Shown here piece after piece: positions 1 to 8,978 of a DNA stretch of 64,000 nt. Made by a program: the position numbers and the translations under genes. Source of the stretch: Streptomyces sp. CB02959. GTDB lineage: Bacteria > Actinomycetota > Actinomycetes > Streptomycetales > Streptomycetaceae. Every line of letters begins with the position of its first letter. Position 1 is the first letter of the stretch. Under the pieces are notes generated by a model. That model saw nothing but the letters and a program-made list of their open reading frames with translations, did not search any database and was not told the DNA's origin. Location: contig NZ_NNBP01000025.1 in the NCBI RefSeq assembly GCF_002803155.1, forward strand, positions 92,231 through 156,230, written 5' to 3'.

Positions 1-525
1 GGCCACGGCCTTGAGGTTCTCCGTGCGCAGCTCCGGCACGTCGCGCTGGGCCTTGGCCGGGCTTATGACGTGGCCGACGCCGTCGCCGAACGCGGAGAGC
101 GCGGAGTAGGCGAAGACGCCCGCGCCGAGCTTGGCCGCGCCGTGCGGGCCGCCCTTGTAGACCGGCAGGTAGAAGGTGAGCGGGTTGGCCAGGTGCGGGG
201 CCACCTGGCGGGAGACCGCGCGCCGCTCGAAGTGGTTCTCCGCGACCAGCTTCACCGCGCCGGTCTGCAGGTAGCGCAGACCGCCGTGCAGCAGCTTGGA
301 GGACGCGGAGGAGGTGGCGCCGGCGAAGTCGCCGGCGTCCACCAGGGCAACCCGCAGTCCGGCCTGCGCGGCATGCCAGGCGGTGGAGATGCCCAGGATG
401 CCGCCGCCGATCACCAGGAGGTCGTACGTCGCCTTGGACAGCTGCTCCCGGGTTTCGGCGCGGCTCGGCAGGGAACCGGCGGCCGGGTGCGTCCCGAGGG
501 CCGGGACGCTCTGCAGGGTGCTCAT
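1..525 (-). CDS. glpD: Glycerol-3-phosphate dehydrogenase (GlpD), N-terminal part
   Basis: FAD-dependent enzyme that oxidises sn-glycerol 3-phosphate to dihydroxyacetone phosphate and passes electrons to membrane quinones. Only the first 175 codons lie in the window; the gene runs off the left edge. Visible are the FAD-binding glycine motif GGGILG around residues 40-45 and the family signature SKLLHGGLRYLQ around residues 76-87. The ATG is preceded by GAGGAG at a good distance. It starts 13 bases after the stop of the glycerol kinase gene and is third in a glpF-glpK-glpD operon, equal to gylB of the Streptomyces gyl operon. Apart from truncation by the window edge nothing is odd. Confidence 0.93.
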   Translation of the reverse strand, partial: MSTLQSVPALGTHPAAGSLPSRAETREQLSKATYDLLVIGGGILGISTAWHAAQAGLRVALVDAGDFAGATSSASSKLLHGGLRYLQTGAVKLVAENHFERRAVSRQVAPHLANPLTFYLPVYKGGPHGAAKLGAGVFAYSALSAFGDGVGHVISPAKAQRDVPELRTENLKAVA

Positions 526-538
526 GATGTGCTCCTCG

Positions 539-2095
539 TCAGCTCTCGTCGTCGAGCCAGCCCATGGTCCGCTCAACGGCCTTGAGCCAGTTCTTGTACT
601 CGCGGTCACGGATGGCCGCGTCCATGCGGGGGGTCCACTCGGCGGCCCGGCGCCAGTTGGCGCGCAGTTCGTCGGTGCTGGACCAGAAGCCGACGGCCAG
701 ACCGGCCGCGTAGGCAGCGCCGAGGCAGGTGGTCTCGGCGACCATCGGGCGCACCACGGGGGCGTCCAGGAAGTCCGAGATGGTCTGCATCAGCAGGTTG
801 TTGGAGGTCATACCGCCGTCGACCTTGAGCGCGGTCAGTTCGACGCCGGAGTCCTTGGTCATGGCGTCGGTGATCTCGCGGGTCTGCCAGGCGGTGGCCT
901 CGAGGACGGCACGGGCGATGTGCGCCTTGGTGACGTACCGGGTCAGGCCGGCGATGACGCCGCGGGCGTCCGAGCGCCAGTAGGGGGCGAACAGGCCGGA
1001 GAAGGCTGGCACGAAGTACGCGCCGCCGTTGTCCTCGACGGTGCTGGCCAGCGTCTCGATCTCGGCCGCGCTGTTGATGAGCCCCATCTGGTCGCGCATC
1101 CACTGGACGAGCGAGCCGGTGACGGCGATGGAGCCCTCCAGGGCGTAGACCGGCTGCTCGTCGCCGATCCGGTAGCCGACCGTGGTCAGCAGCCCGTTGT
1201 AGGAGTTCACCGGCTGGTGGCCGGTGTTCATCAGCATGAAGGTGCCGGTGCCGTACGTGGACTTGGCCTCGCCCTCGGCGAAGCAGGTCTGGCCGAAGAG
1301 CGCGGCCTGCTGGTCGCCGAGCGCGGAGGCGACCGGGACGCCTTCGAGCACACCGGCGGCGGTGGTGCCGTAGACCTCGGCGGAGGAGCGGATCTCCGGC
1401 AGCAGGGCCGCCGGGATGTCCATCGACGTGAGGATCTTCTCGTCCCACTGCAGGGTGTGCAGGTTCATCAGGAGGGTGCGCGAGGCGTTGGTGACATCGG
1501 TGACGTGCCGGCCGCCGTTGACCCCGCCGGTGAGGTTCCAGATGACCCAGGAGTCCATGGTGCCGAAGAGGATCTCGCCGCGCTCGGCGCGCTCGCGCAG
1601 GCCCTCGACGTTGTCCAGCAGCCAGCGGATCTTCGGGCCGGCGAAGTAGGACGCCAGCGGCAGGCCGGTCTCCCGGCGGAAGCGGTCCTGGCCGACGTTG
1701 CGGCCCAGCTCCTTGCAGAGCCCGTCGGTGCGGGTGTCCTGCCAGACGATGGCGTTGTGGACCGGCTCACCGGTGTTCTTGTCCCAGAGCAGGGTGGTCT
1801 CGCGCTGGTTGGTGATGCCGATCGCCTTGACGTCGGCCGAGGTGAAGCCGGGGTTGCTCTGCGCGGCCTTGTCGATGGCGCCCTCGACGACCTGCTGGAC
1901 GTTGGTCCAGATCTCGGTCGCATCGTGTTCGACCCAGCCCGGCTTGGGGAAGATCTGCTCGTGTTCCTTCTGGTCGACCGAGACGATCCGGCCGTCGCGG
2001 TCGAAGACGATGCAGCGGCTGGACGTGGTGCCCTGGTCGATCGCCGCGATGAACGGGCCGTGGCCGTGCGAGGAGGTGCTGGGGGTGTCGCTCAT
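539..2095 (-). CDS. glpK: Glycerol kinase
   Basis: FGGY-family ATP-dependent kinase, 518 residues, the usual length for GlpK, converting glycerol to sn-glycerol 3-phosphate in the cytoplasm. The N-terminal ATP-site loop DQGTTSSRCIVFD begins near residue 20. The family segments WQDTRTDG, DSWVIWNLTGG, GDQQAALFGQ and, in the C-terminal half, LKVDGGMTSNN are all present. The ATG has GGAG upstream. It lies 49 bases behind glpF and 13 bases before glpD, so the three are co-transcribed. Regulation is expected through GylR and the operator upstream of glpF. This is gylA in Streptomyces nomenclature. Confidence 0.97.
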   Translation of the reverse strand: MSDTPSTSSHGHGPFIAAIDQGTTSSRCIVFDRDGRIVSVDQKEHEQIFPKPGWVEHDATEIWTNVQQVVEGAIDKAAQSNPGFTSADVKAIGITNQRETTLLWDKNTGEPVHNAIVWQDTRTDGLCKELGRNVGQDRFRRETGLPLASYFAGPKIRWLLDNVEGLRERAERGEILFGTMDSWVIWNLTGGVNGGRHVTDVTNASRTLLMNLHTLQWDEKILTSMDIPAALLPEIRSSAEVYGTTAAGVLEGVPVASALGDQQAALFGQTCFAEGEAKSTYGTGTFMLMNTGHQPVNSYNGLLTTVGYRIGDEQPVYALEGSIAVTGSLVQWMRDQMGLINSAAEIETLASTVEDNGGAYFVPAFSGLFAPYWRSDARGVIAGLTRYVTKAHIARAVLEATAWQTREITDAMTKDSGVELTALKVDGGMTSNNLLMQTISDFLDAPVVRPMVAETTCLGAAYAAGLAVGFWSSTDELRANWRRAAEWTPRMDAAIRDREYKNWLKAVERTMGWLDDES

Positions 2096-2144
2096 GGTGT
2101 GCTCCAGGATTCGGTGCGGGCGGAGGCGGGGTGGGCGGGGCGGC

Positions 2145-2933
2145 TCAGGCGAACGCCAACTGGTAGATGCCCCCGGCGATGGCTCCGCCGATCAGCGGGC
2201 CGACGACCGGGATCCAGGCGTAGCCCCAGTCGGACCCGCCCTTGTTCGGCAGCGGCAGCAGCGCGTGCACGATGCGCGGACCGAGGTCGCGGACCGGGTT
2301 GATGGCGTATCCGGTCGGACCGCCCAGGGAGAGGCCGATACCGGTGACGACCAGGGCGACCAGCAGAGTGCCGATCGCGCCCACGCCCTTGCCGTTGTCG
2401 CTCAGCCCGAGGGTGAGGATCGCCAGCACGAGCACGATGGTGGCGATGATCTCGGTGACGAGGTTCTGCACCACGTTCCGGATCTCCGGGCCGGTGGAGA
2501 AGATGCCCAGCACCGGGCCGGCCTTCGGAGCGGCGGCCGGGTCGACCATGCCCTCCTCGCCGTTGTGGCCGGCGAGCACCTCCGGGTCGCTCAGGTGCGC
2601 CCGGAACTGTCCGTAGTACGTGAGCCACACCAGGACCGCACCGATCATGGCGCCGAGGAACTCACCGGCGAAGTACACCGGCACCTGGTTCCACTCGATG
2701 CCGCCCTTGATCGCGAGGCCGATGGTGACGGCCGGGTTGAGGTGAGCGCCGGACTTGGCGGCGATGTAGGCACCCGTGAGGACGGCGAAGCCCCACCCGA
2801 AGGCGATGGCGACCCATCCGGCGTTGAACGCCTTGGAGCGCTTGAAGGTGACGGCGGCGCACACGCCACCGCCCATCAAGATCAGAACAGCGGTACCGAT
2901 GGTCTCGCTGATGAAGATGTCGGAGCTGGACAC
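2145..2933 (-). CDS. glpF: Glycerol uptake facilitator (MIP/aquaglyceroporin)
   Basis: Six-helix MIP channel for passive glycerol entry, 262 residues. The GTG start at 2933 was chosen because AAAGGAG lies six bases upstream; the longer open frame only adds a basic non-membrane leader. The first half-helix has the classical NPA (residues 66-68, LNPAVT). The second is NPV (residues 212-214, INPVRDLGPR), with the arginine of the selectivity filter kept. The pore therefore looks intact but has a substituted second NPA alanine. First gene of the gyl operon (gylC), co-regulated with glycerol kinase and dehydrogenase. Confidence 0.95.
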   Translation of the reverse strand: MSSSDIFISETIGTAVLILMGGGVCAAVTFKRSKAFNAGWVAIAFGWGFAVLTGAYIAAKSGAHLNPAVTIGLAIKGGIEWNQVPVYFAGEFLGAMIGAVLVWLTYYGQFRAHLSDPEVLAGHNGEEGMVDPAAAPKAGPVLGIFSTGPEIRNVVQNLVTEIIATIVLVLAILTLGLSDNGKGVGAIGTLLVALVVTGIGLSLGGPTGYAINPVRDLGPRIVHALLPLPNKGGSDWGYAWIPVVGPLIGGAIAGGIYQLAFA

Positions 2934-3045
2934 CCGCGACTCCTTTGTCCTTCGTCCAGGGGAAGGCGAACCCCGGGTCCCTCCGGTGGTCCGCACCCTC
3001 CGAGAGGGCGTTGGTCGGCCCGCGGCAGTCCACACCATAACGCTT

Positions 3046-3068
3046 ATTGCCGTTAGGTGTTCGGCAAT
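3046..3068. promoter_or_regulatory. Inverted repeat, candidate GylR operator upstream of the glycerol operon
   Basis: ATTGCCG (3046-3052) and CGGCAAT (3062-3068) form a perfect 7-bp inverted repeat with a 9-bp spacer. It lies about 110 bases upstream of glpF in the gylR-glpF intergenic region, where an IclR-type repressor is expected to act. A further GAACGGCA copy follows at about 3079. Assignment to GylR is inference. Confidence 0.45.
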
Positions 3069-3160
3069 GCCGACCGACGAACGGCAGTTTTATTTACCTC
3101 CCAGACCTCGTCAAGGGTTCTATGGCGAAAAACTTAGGTGAACATTTAGGGCATAAGCGG

Positions 3161-3925
3161 TCAGAATCGCCCTGCTCCCAGGTCACGGGAGACCGCACGT
3201 GCGCAATCCCTCACCGCAGCGACGATTTCCGGCCGCAGTTCACCGTCCCGACAGACCCGTTCGACGGCCCCGGTGACCCCCACCGCACCCACCGGCATCC
3301 GCCGCCGGTCGTGGATCGGCGCGGCGATCGAGGCCACGCCCTCCCAGGTCTCCTCCACGTCCGCGGCCCAGCCGCGCGCCCGCGTCAGGTCCAGGACCGC
3401 CTCGAAGTCCGTCAGGCCGGTCGTGGTCCGCGGCGTGAACGCCTCCCGCTCGACCTCCACGGCCTCGCTGTGCGCCACCGGGTCGTAGGCCGACAGCACC
3501 TTCCCCAGCGCCGTGCTGTGCAGCGGCTGCATCGCGCCGACCTCCAGCACCTGCCGGCTGTCGTCGGGGCGGAAGACGTGGTGCACGATCAGTACGCCCC
3601 GCTGGTGCAGGACGCCCAGGTAGACGCTCTCCCCGCTGGAGCGGGCCAGGTCGTCGGTCCACACCAGGGCGCGCGCCCGCAGCTCGTGGACGTCCAGGTA
3701 GCTGTTGCCGAGCCGCAGCAGCTCGGCGCCGAGCTGGTAGCGGCCCGACGCCTGGTCCTGCTCCACGAAGCCCTCCTGCTGGAGCGTGCGCAGGATGCCG
3801 TGGGCGGTGCCCTTGGCCAGTCCCAGGGAGGAGGAGATGTCGGAGAGGCCCAGTCGCCGTTCTCCCCCTGCGAGCAGCCGCAGCATCGCGGCTGCCCGCT
3901 CCAGCGACTGGATCGTGCGTGCCAT
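3161..3925 (-). CDS. gylR: IclR-family transcriptional regulator of glycerol operon (GylR)
   Basis: DNA-binding repressor, 254 residues, the same length as I recall for Streptomyces GylR. The ATG at 3925 follows GGAGG; the longer open frame upstream lacks family similarity. An N-terminal winged helix-turn-helix (about residues 1-70, beginning with ARTIQSLERAAAML) is followed by the IclR effector-binding domain (about 75-250, with LHSTALGKVL in its centre). It is transcribed in the same direction as, and just upstream of, glpF, as in the gyl cluster, where it represses until glycerol or its phosphate is present. It probably also represses itself. Confidence 0.93.
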   Translation of the reverse strand: MARTIQSLERAAAMLRLLAGGERRLGLSDISSSLGLAKGTAHGILRTLQQEGFVEQDQASGRYQLGAELLRLGNSYLDVHELRARALVWTDDLARSSGESVYLGVLHQRGVLIVHHVFRPDDSRQVLEVGAMQPLHSTALGKVLSAYDPVAHSEAVEVEREAFTPRTTTGLTDFEAVLDLTRARGWAADVEETWEGVASIAAPIHDRRRMPVGAVGVTGAVERVCRDGELRPEIVAAVRDCARAVSRDLGAGRF

Positions 3926-4078
3926 CGGGCGACCTCCGAAATAGCTGGTTCGACAATGCTGAACGATATCGGCCCATGCCGACCATGAGGAGAGGGCCGG
4001 GCCATCGACGATCATGGATAACGGACGGAGCCGCGCTCGGGAACCGCTGTCCACGCCGTGGAATGGGGAACACTCGTT

Positions 4079-4164
4079 CCGGCCCGGAAGCTACGCTGGC
4101 CGGGTGCGCCCTCTTCAGGGAGGGGTGCAAAGCCGACAGCCGTCGCAACCACGGGAGCATCACC
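4079..4164 (+). promoter_or_regulatory. Structured 5' leader of metH, class not identified
   Basis: The 86 bases before metH can form a CCGGCC/GGCCGG hairpin (4079-4084 with 4098-4103) and a CCCTC/GAGGG hairpin (4109-4113 with 4120-4124). An unpaired stretch GCAAAGCCGACAGCCGTCGC precedes the ribosome site. This architecture suggests an RNA control element, plausible for a cobalamin- and methionine-linked gene. I do not see the conserved boxes of the cobalamin, SAM-I, SAM-IV or SAH riboswitches. Confidence 0.3.
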
Positions 4165-7100
4165 ATGGCCTCGAAAACGCCATCGTCCACCAGCTCGTCC
4201 CGCGTCACCTCGTTCCGCGAAGCGCTCGCTTCACGGGTCGTGGTCGCCGATGGAGCGATGGGCACGATGCTCCAGGCGCAGGATCCGACCCTGGAGGACT
4301 TCCAGCAGCTGGAGGGCTGCAACGAGATCCTCAACCTCACCCGGCCCGACATCGTGCGCTCGGTGCACGAGGAGTACTTCGCCGTGGGTGTGGACTGCGT
4401 GGAGACCAACACCTTCGGCGCGAATTTCGCCGCACTGGCCGAATACGACATCGCGGACCGGGTCCACCAGCTGTCGCAGGCCGGTGCCGCGATCGCCCGT
4501 GAGGTCGCCGACGAGTTCACCGCCTCCACCGGGCAGCAGCGCTACGTCCTGGGCTCCATGGGTCCGGGCACCAAGCTCCCCACCCTCGGGCACGTCGACT
4601 ACGCCACGCTGCGGGACGCCTACCAGAGCAACGCCGAGGGCATGATCGCCGGCGGCGCGGACGCGCTGCTGGTGGAGACCACCCAGGACCTGCTGCAGAC
4701 CAAGGCCGCCGTGCTGGGCGCCCGCCGGGCCCTGGAGGCCACCGGCACGGACCTGCCGATCATCTGCTCGGTGACGGTGGAGACCACCGGGACGATGCTG
4801 CTGGGCTCGGAGATCGGGGCGGCGCTGACGGCGCTGGAGCCGTTGGGCATCGACATGATCGGTCTGAACTGCGCGACCGGCCCGGCCGAGATGAGCGAGC
4901 ACCTGCGCTATCTGGCGCGTCACTCCCGCATCCCGCTGTCCTGCATGCCCAACGCCGGCCTGCCGGTCCTGGGCAAGGACGGTGCGCACTACCCGCTGTC
5001 GGCGTCCGAGCTGGCCGACGCCCAGGAGACGTTCGTCGGCGAGTACGGGCTGTCCTTGGTGGGCGGCTGCTGCGGCACCACGCCCGAGCACCTGCGGCAG
5101 GTCGTCGAACGGGTCCGGGGCCTTGCTCCCACGGCCCGCGAGGCGCGTCCCGAGCCCGGCGCGGCGTCGCTGTACCAGACGGTCCCGTTCCGCCAGGACA
5201 CCTCCTACCTGGCGATCGGTGAGCGGACCAACGCCAACGGGTCGAAGAAGTTCCGTGAGGCCATGCTGGAGGGCCGCTGGGACGACTGCGTGGAGATCGC
5301 CCGCGACCAGATCCGCGAGGGCGCCCACATGCTCGACCTGTGCGTGGACTACGTGGGCCGCGACGGTGTGGCGGACATGGCGGAGCTGGCCGGCCGGTTC
5401 GCCACCGCCTCCACCCTGCCGATCGTGCTGGACTCCACCGAGCTCGATGTGATCGAGGCGGGGTTGGAGAAGCTCGGCGGCCGCGCGGTGATCAACTCCG
5501 TCAACTACGAGGACGGCGACGGTCCGGAGTCGCGCTTCGCGAAGGTGACGCGGTTGGCGACCGAGCACGGTGCGGCGCTGATCGCGTTGACCATCGACGA
5601 GGAGGGCCAGGCGCGCACGGCGGAGAAGAAGGTGGAGATCGCCGAGCGGCTGATCGCGGACCTGACCGGCAACTGGGGGGTGCGCGAGTCGGACATCCTC
5701 ATCGACTGCCTGACGTTCACCATCTGCACCGGTCAGGAGGAGTCCCGCAAGGACGGCATCGCCACCATCGAGGGCATCCGGGAGCTGAAGCGGCGTCATC
5801 CGGACGTGCAGACGACGCTGGGCCTGTCGAACATCTCCTTCGGTCTGAATCCGGCCGCCCGCATCGTGCTGAACTCGGTGTTCCTGGACGAGTGCGTCAA
5901 GGCCGGCCTGGACTCGGCGATCGTGCACGCCTCGAAGATCCTGCCGATCGCACGTTTCGACGAGGAGCAGGTCACCGTGGCGCGGGACCTGGTCTACGAC
6001 CGGCGTGCCGAGGGCTACGACCCGCTGCAGAAGCTGATGGAGCTGTTCGAGGGCGCGACCGCGAAGTCGTTGAAGGCGGGCAAGGCCGAGGAGCTGGCGG
6101 CGCTGCCGTTGGAGGAGCGGCTCAAGCGGCGCATCATCGACGGCGAGAAGAACGGCCTGGAGGCCGACCTCGAAACGGCGCTCCAGGACCGTCCGGCGCT
6201 GGACATCGTCAACGAGACGCTGCTCGACGGCATGAAGGTGGTCGGCGAGCTGTTCGGCTCCGGCCAGATGCAGCTGCCGTTCGTGCTCCAGTCCGCCGAG
6301 GTCATGAAGGGCGCGGTGGCCTACCTGGAGCCGCACATGGAGAAGTCCGACGACGAGGGCAAGGGCACGATCGTGCTGGCCACCGTCCGCGGCGACGTCC
6401 ACGACATCGGCAAGAACCTCGTCGACATCATCCTGTCCAACAACGGCTACAACGTCGTCAACCTGGGCATCAAGCAGCCCGTCTCCGCGATCCTGGAGGC
6501 TGCCGAGGAGCACCGGGCCGACGTCATCGGCATGTCCGGACTCCTGGTCAAGTCCACCGTGATCATGAAGGAGAACCTGGAGGAGCTCAACCAGCGCAAG
6601 ATGGCGGCCGACTACCCCGTCATCCTCGGCGGCGCCGCCCTGACCCGCGCCTACGTCGAGCAGGACCTCCACGAGATCTACGAGGGCGAAGTCCGCTACG
6701 CCCGGGACGCGTTCGAGGGCCTGCGGCTGATGGACGCGCTCATCGCCGTCAAGCGCGGCGTCCCCGGCGCGACCCTGCCCGAGCTGAAGCAGCGCCGGGT
6801 GCCGCAGCGGGCCGCGCAGGCCGCCGAGCCGGAGCCGGAGCAGGGCGCGGTCCGCTCCGACGTCGCCGTCGACAACCCAGTGCCGACCCCGCCGTTCTGG
6901 GGCACCCGGGTCATCAAGGGCATCCAGCTCGCCGACTACGCCTCCTGGCTCGACGAGGGCGCCCTGTTCAAGGGGCAGTGGGGACTCAAGCAGGCCCGCA
7001 CCGGCGAGGGCCCCACCTACGAGGAGCTCGTGGAGACCGAGGGCCGGCCGCGGCTGCGCGGCTGGCTGGACAAGCTCCAGACCGAGAACCTGCTGGAGGC

Positions 7101-7674
7101 GGCCGTCGTCTACGGCTACTTCCCGTGCGTGTCCAAGGGCGACGACCTGATCCTGCTGGGCGAGGACGGCACCGAGCGCACCCGCTTCACCTTCCCCCGG
7201 CAGCGCCGCGGCCGCCGCCTGTGCCTGGCCGACTTCTTCCGCCCCGAGGAGTCCGGCGAGACCGACGTCGTCGGCCTCCAGGTCGTCACCGTCGGCTCGA
7301 AGATCGGCGAGGCCACCGCCGAGCTGTTCGAGGCCAACTCCTACCGCGACTACCTCGAACTGCACGGCCTGTCCGTCCAGTTGGCCGAGGCGCTGGCCGA
7401 GTACTGGCACGCCCGGGTCCGCGCCGAGCTGGGCTTCGCCGGGGAGGACCCGGCGGACGTCGAGGACATGTTCGCGCTGAAGTACCGCGGCGCGCGCTTC
7501 TCCCTCGGCTACGGCGCCTGCCCGGACCTGGAGGACCGCGCCAAGATCGCCGACCTCCTCCAGCCCGATCGGATCGGCGTCCAGCTCTCCGAGGAGTTCC
7601 AGCTCCACCCGGAGCAGTCCACCGACGCCATCGTCATCCACCACCCCGAGGCCAAGTACTTCAACGCGCGGTGA
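4165..7674 (+). CDS. metH: Cobalamin-dependent methionine synthase
   Basis: Transfers the methyl group of 5-methyltetrahydrofolate to homocysteine through methylcobalamin. The protein has 1169 residues, slightly shorter than E. coli MetH. Domains in order: homocysteine-binding barrel (about 15-310) with zinc ligands Cys236, Cys302 and Cys303; pterin-binding barrel (about 340-600); four-helix cap and cobalamin domain (about 630-830) with DVHDIGK containing the cobalt ligand His746; C-terminal reactivation domain (about 870-1169) with the SAM motif RxxxGYGACP at 1111-1120. The ATG at 4165 has GGGAG upstream; the 82-codon extension of the frame has no homology. Monocistronic, followed by a strong hairpin terminator. 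Confidence 0.97.
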   Translation: MASKTPSSTSSSRVTSFREALASRVVVADGAMGTMLQAQDPTLEDFQQLEGCNEILNLTRPDIVRSVHEEYFAVGVDCVETNTFGANFAALAEYDIADRVHQLSQAGAAIAREVADEFTASTGQQRYVLGSMGPGTKLPTLGHVDYATLRDAYQSNAEGMIAGGADALLVETTQDLLQTKAAVLGARRALEATGTDLPIICSVTVETTGTMLLGSEIGAALTALEPLGIDMIGLNCATGPAEMSEHLRYLARHSRIPLSCMPNAGLPVLGKDGAHYPLSASELADAQETFVGEYGLSLVGGCCGTTPEHLRQVVERVRGLAPTAREARPEPGAASLYQTVPFRQDTSYLAIGERTNANGSKKFREAMLEGRWDDCVEIARDQIREGAHMLDLCVDYVGRDGVADMAELAGRFATASTLPIVLDSTELDVIEAGLEKLGGRAVINSVNYEDGDGPESRFAKVTRLATEHGAALIALTIDEEGQARTAEKKVEIAERLIADLTGNWGVRESDILIDCLTFTICTGQEESRKDGIATIEGIRELKRRHPDVQTTLGLSNISFGLNPAARIVLNSVFLDECVKAGLDSAIVHASKILPIARFDEEQVTVARDLVYDRRAEGYDPLQKLMELFEGATAKSLKAGKAEELAALPLEERLKRRIIDGEKNGLEADLETALQDRPALDIVNETLLDGMKVVGELFGSGQMQLPFVLQSAEVMKGAVAYLEPHMEKSDDEGKGTIVLATVRGDVHDIGKNLVDIILSNNGYNVVNLGIKQPVSAILEAAEEHRADVIGMSGLLVKSTVIMKENLEELNQRKMAADYPVILGGAALTRAYVEQDLHEIYEGEVRYARDAFEGLRLMDALIAVKRGVPGATLPELKQRRVPQRAAQAAEPEPEQGAVRSDVAVDNPVPTPPFWGTRVIKGIQLADYASWLDEGALFKGQWGLKQARTGEGPTYEELVETEGRPRLRGWLDKLQTENLLEAAVVYGYFPCVSKGDDLILLGEDGTERTRFTFPRQRRGRRLCLADFFRPEESGETDVVGLQVVTVGSKIGEATAELFEANSYRDYLELHGLSVQLAEALAEYWHARVRAELGFAGEDPADVEDMFALKYRGARFSLGYGACPDLEDRAKIADLLQPDRIGVQLSEEFQLHPEQSTDAIVIHHPEAKYFNAR

Positions 7675-7684
7675 CGCGGTACCG

Positions 7685-7718
7685 CCCGGGGCCAGGGGGA
7701 CGTTCCCCGGGCCCCGGG
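7685..7718 (+). terminator. Hairpin terminator of metH
   Basis: CCCGGGGCC (7685-7693) pairs with GGCCCCGGG (7710-7718). Four to five further pairs are stacked inside after one mismatch. It lies 10 bases after the metH stop. There is no T-tract, as is common in Streptomyces. Confidence 0.75.
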
Positions 7719-7740
7719 TGGTGACGCACCGTAGCGCAGG

Positions 7741-7801
7741 GTGCCCGGCGGAGCGCCCGGGAAGCGGATCCTTCGCACTCCCCGGGCGTTCCGCCGGGCA
7801 C
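7741..7801. repeat. 21-bp inverted repeat with 19-base loop
   Basis: Arms at 7741-7761 and 7781-7801 are complementary over 21 positions (one G-T pair at 7753/7789) around a 19-base loop. The element sits between the metH terminator and the HAD gene, about 100 bases upstream of the latter. It could be a second terminator, a cruciform-forming element or a leader structure. Nothing in the loop identifies it. Confidence 0.7.
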
Positions 7802-7904
7802 GGTCGTACACTGGTCGGTCCGGTAGTGGCCGGTTGTTTCCCCCCGCCGGGGGAGGCGGCCGGCCTTTTCGTCCCTCCGGGGACGTCCCAACGGAGGTGG
7901 ATGG

Positions 7905-8618
7905 ATGACCAGCAGCATCCCCGCAGTCGGCACCCGCACGGCCGAAGCCGCGACCCTCCAGGCCGTGTTCCTCGATCTGGACGGCACGCTCGTCGACACC
8001 GAGGGCTTCTGGTGGGAGGCCGAGGCGGAGGTCTTCGCCGGGCTCGGCCACACCCTCGACGAATGCCACCGGGAGGTCGTGGTCGGCGGTCCGATGTCCC
8101 GCAGCGCCGGCTACCTGCTCCGGGCGACCGGCGCCGACATCGGCCTGGCCGAGCTGAGCACCCTGCTCAACGAGGCGTTCGCGGCCCGGATCAGCCGCGG
8201 CGTCCCGCTGATGCCGGGCGCCCGCCGGCTGCTGTCCGAGCTGGCCGCGCACCGGGTGCCCACCGCGCTGGTCTCCGCCTCGCACCGGACCATCATCGAT
8301 CAGGTGCTGCACTCCCTCGGCCCGGAGAACTTCGAGCTCACCGTCGCCGGCGACGACCTGATGCGGACCAAGCCGTACCCGGACCCGTATCTGACGGCCG
8401 CCGCGCGGCTGGGCGTCGACCCGGCCCGGTGCGCCGTCGTCGAGGACACCCTGACCGGGGTGCGGGCGGGGGAGGCGGCCGGCTGCCGGGTGGTCGCGGT
8501 GCCGTCCGTGACACCCATTCCGCCTGCTCCGGGGCGGACCGTGGTGCGCTCCCTCGAAGAAGTCGATCTCCCTTTTCTGCGGGCGCTCATCACGGAAAGC
8601 CAGGGAACCGTGCACTGA
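7905..8618 (+). CDS. HAD-superfamily phosphatase/phosphoglucomutase-like hydrolase
   Basis: Cytoplasmic HAD hydrolase of 237 residues. Motif I DLDGTLVDTEG has the nucleophile Asp24 and the acid Asp26. A helical cap (about 40-100) follows, then motif II (VSASHRT, near 124-130), motif III lysine (MRTKPYPDPY) and motif IV (VVEDTLTGVRAG). This pattern is that of the beta-phosphoglucomutase/phosphatase subfamily acting on small phosphorylated metabolites; the substrate cannot be read from sequence. GGAGG precedes the ATG at 7905; an ATG four bases earlier is out of frame. It is a single-gene unit behind the metH terminator. Confidence 0.88.
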   Translation: MTSSIPAVGTRTAEAATLQAVFLDLDGTLVDTEGFWWEAEAEVFAGLGHTLDECHREVVVGGPMSRSAGYLLRATGADIGLAELSTLLNEAFAARISRGVPLMPGARRLLSELAAHRVPTALVSASHRTIIDQVLHSLGPENFELTVAGDDLMRTKPYPDPYLTAAARLGVDPARCAVVEDTLTGVRAGEAAGCRVVAVPSVTPIPPAPGRTVVRSLEEVDLPFLRALITESQGTVH

Positions 8619-8978
8619 GCGTACTGCGGGGAATGCTCCGGAACTCACGGCAGCGAACCGCTTATTTTCCGTGACGAATACCCGGGGGAATTCGCATGGC
8701 GGACCGGCCGCTAGGATGCGTGACGTTTCTCACGCGCCAGGCCGTCGACAGAGGGCCCGGCCGGTGTTCCAGGGGGTCTCATCGATGGTTTCTACGGGGG
8801 CAAGTGTCCGGATTGATGGGGCAACGTGCGATACGTTCCACCGTCCGGTTATCGATCACCGAGTCTCCGTTATCCGACCGCCATATCGATGTAACTTCCT
8901 TGCGTCGATGACCCGCTGGCGGCGCCTACTAATCTCGACGCGAGCAACACCTCTGCGCTGATAAGGAACCTGCCGACG
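8619..8978. other. 360-base intergenic region, no gene seen
   Basis: Between the HAD gene and the first solute-binding lipoprotein. The open frames here have non-Streptomyces codon use and no recognisable motifs. The sequence is less GC-rich than its surroundings, with several ATCGAT/TTATC-like patches between 8845 and 8900, so it probably holds the promoter and leader of the lipoprotein gene. I could not place -35/-10 boxes with confidence. Confidence 0.5.

Noticed and set aside
296..2302. 668-residue open frame on the plus strand opposite glpK
   Set aside because: Antisense shadow of glpK/glpF with Gly/Ala/Val-rich composition and no motifs; such long antisense frames are expected at this GC content.
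4079..4164. metH leader as a cobalamin, SAM-IV or SAH riboswitch
   Set aside because: The conserved boxes of these classes were not found; kept only as an unclassified structured leader.
4231..7644. 1137-residue minus-strand frame opposite metH
   Set aside because: Mirror of the metH codon pattern; metH is unambiguous by motifs on the plus strand.
8671..8961. 96-residue plus-strand frame in the gap before the first lipoprotein
   Set aside because: Codon use and amino-acid composition unlike neighbouring genes, no ribosome site, no recognisable domain.
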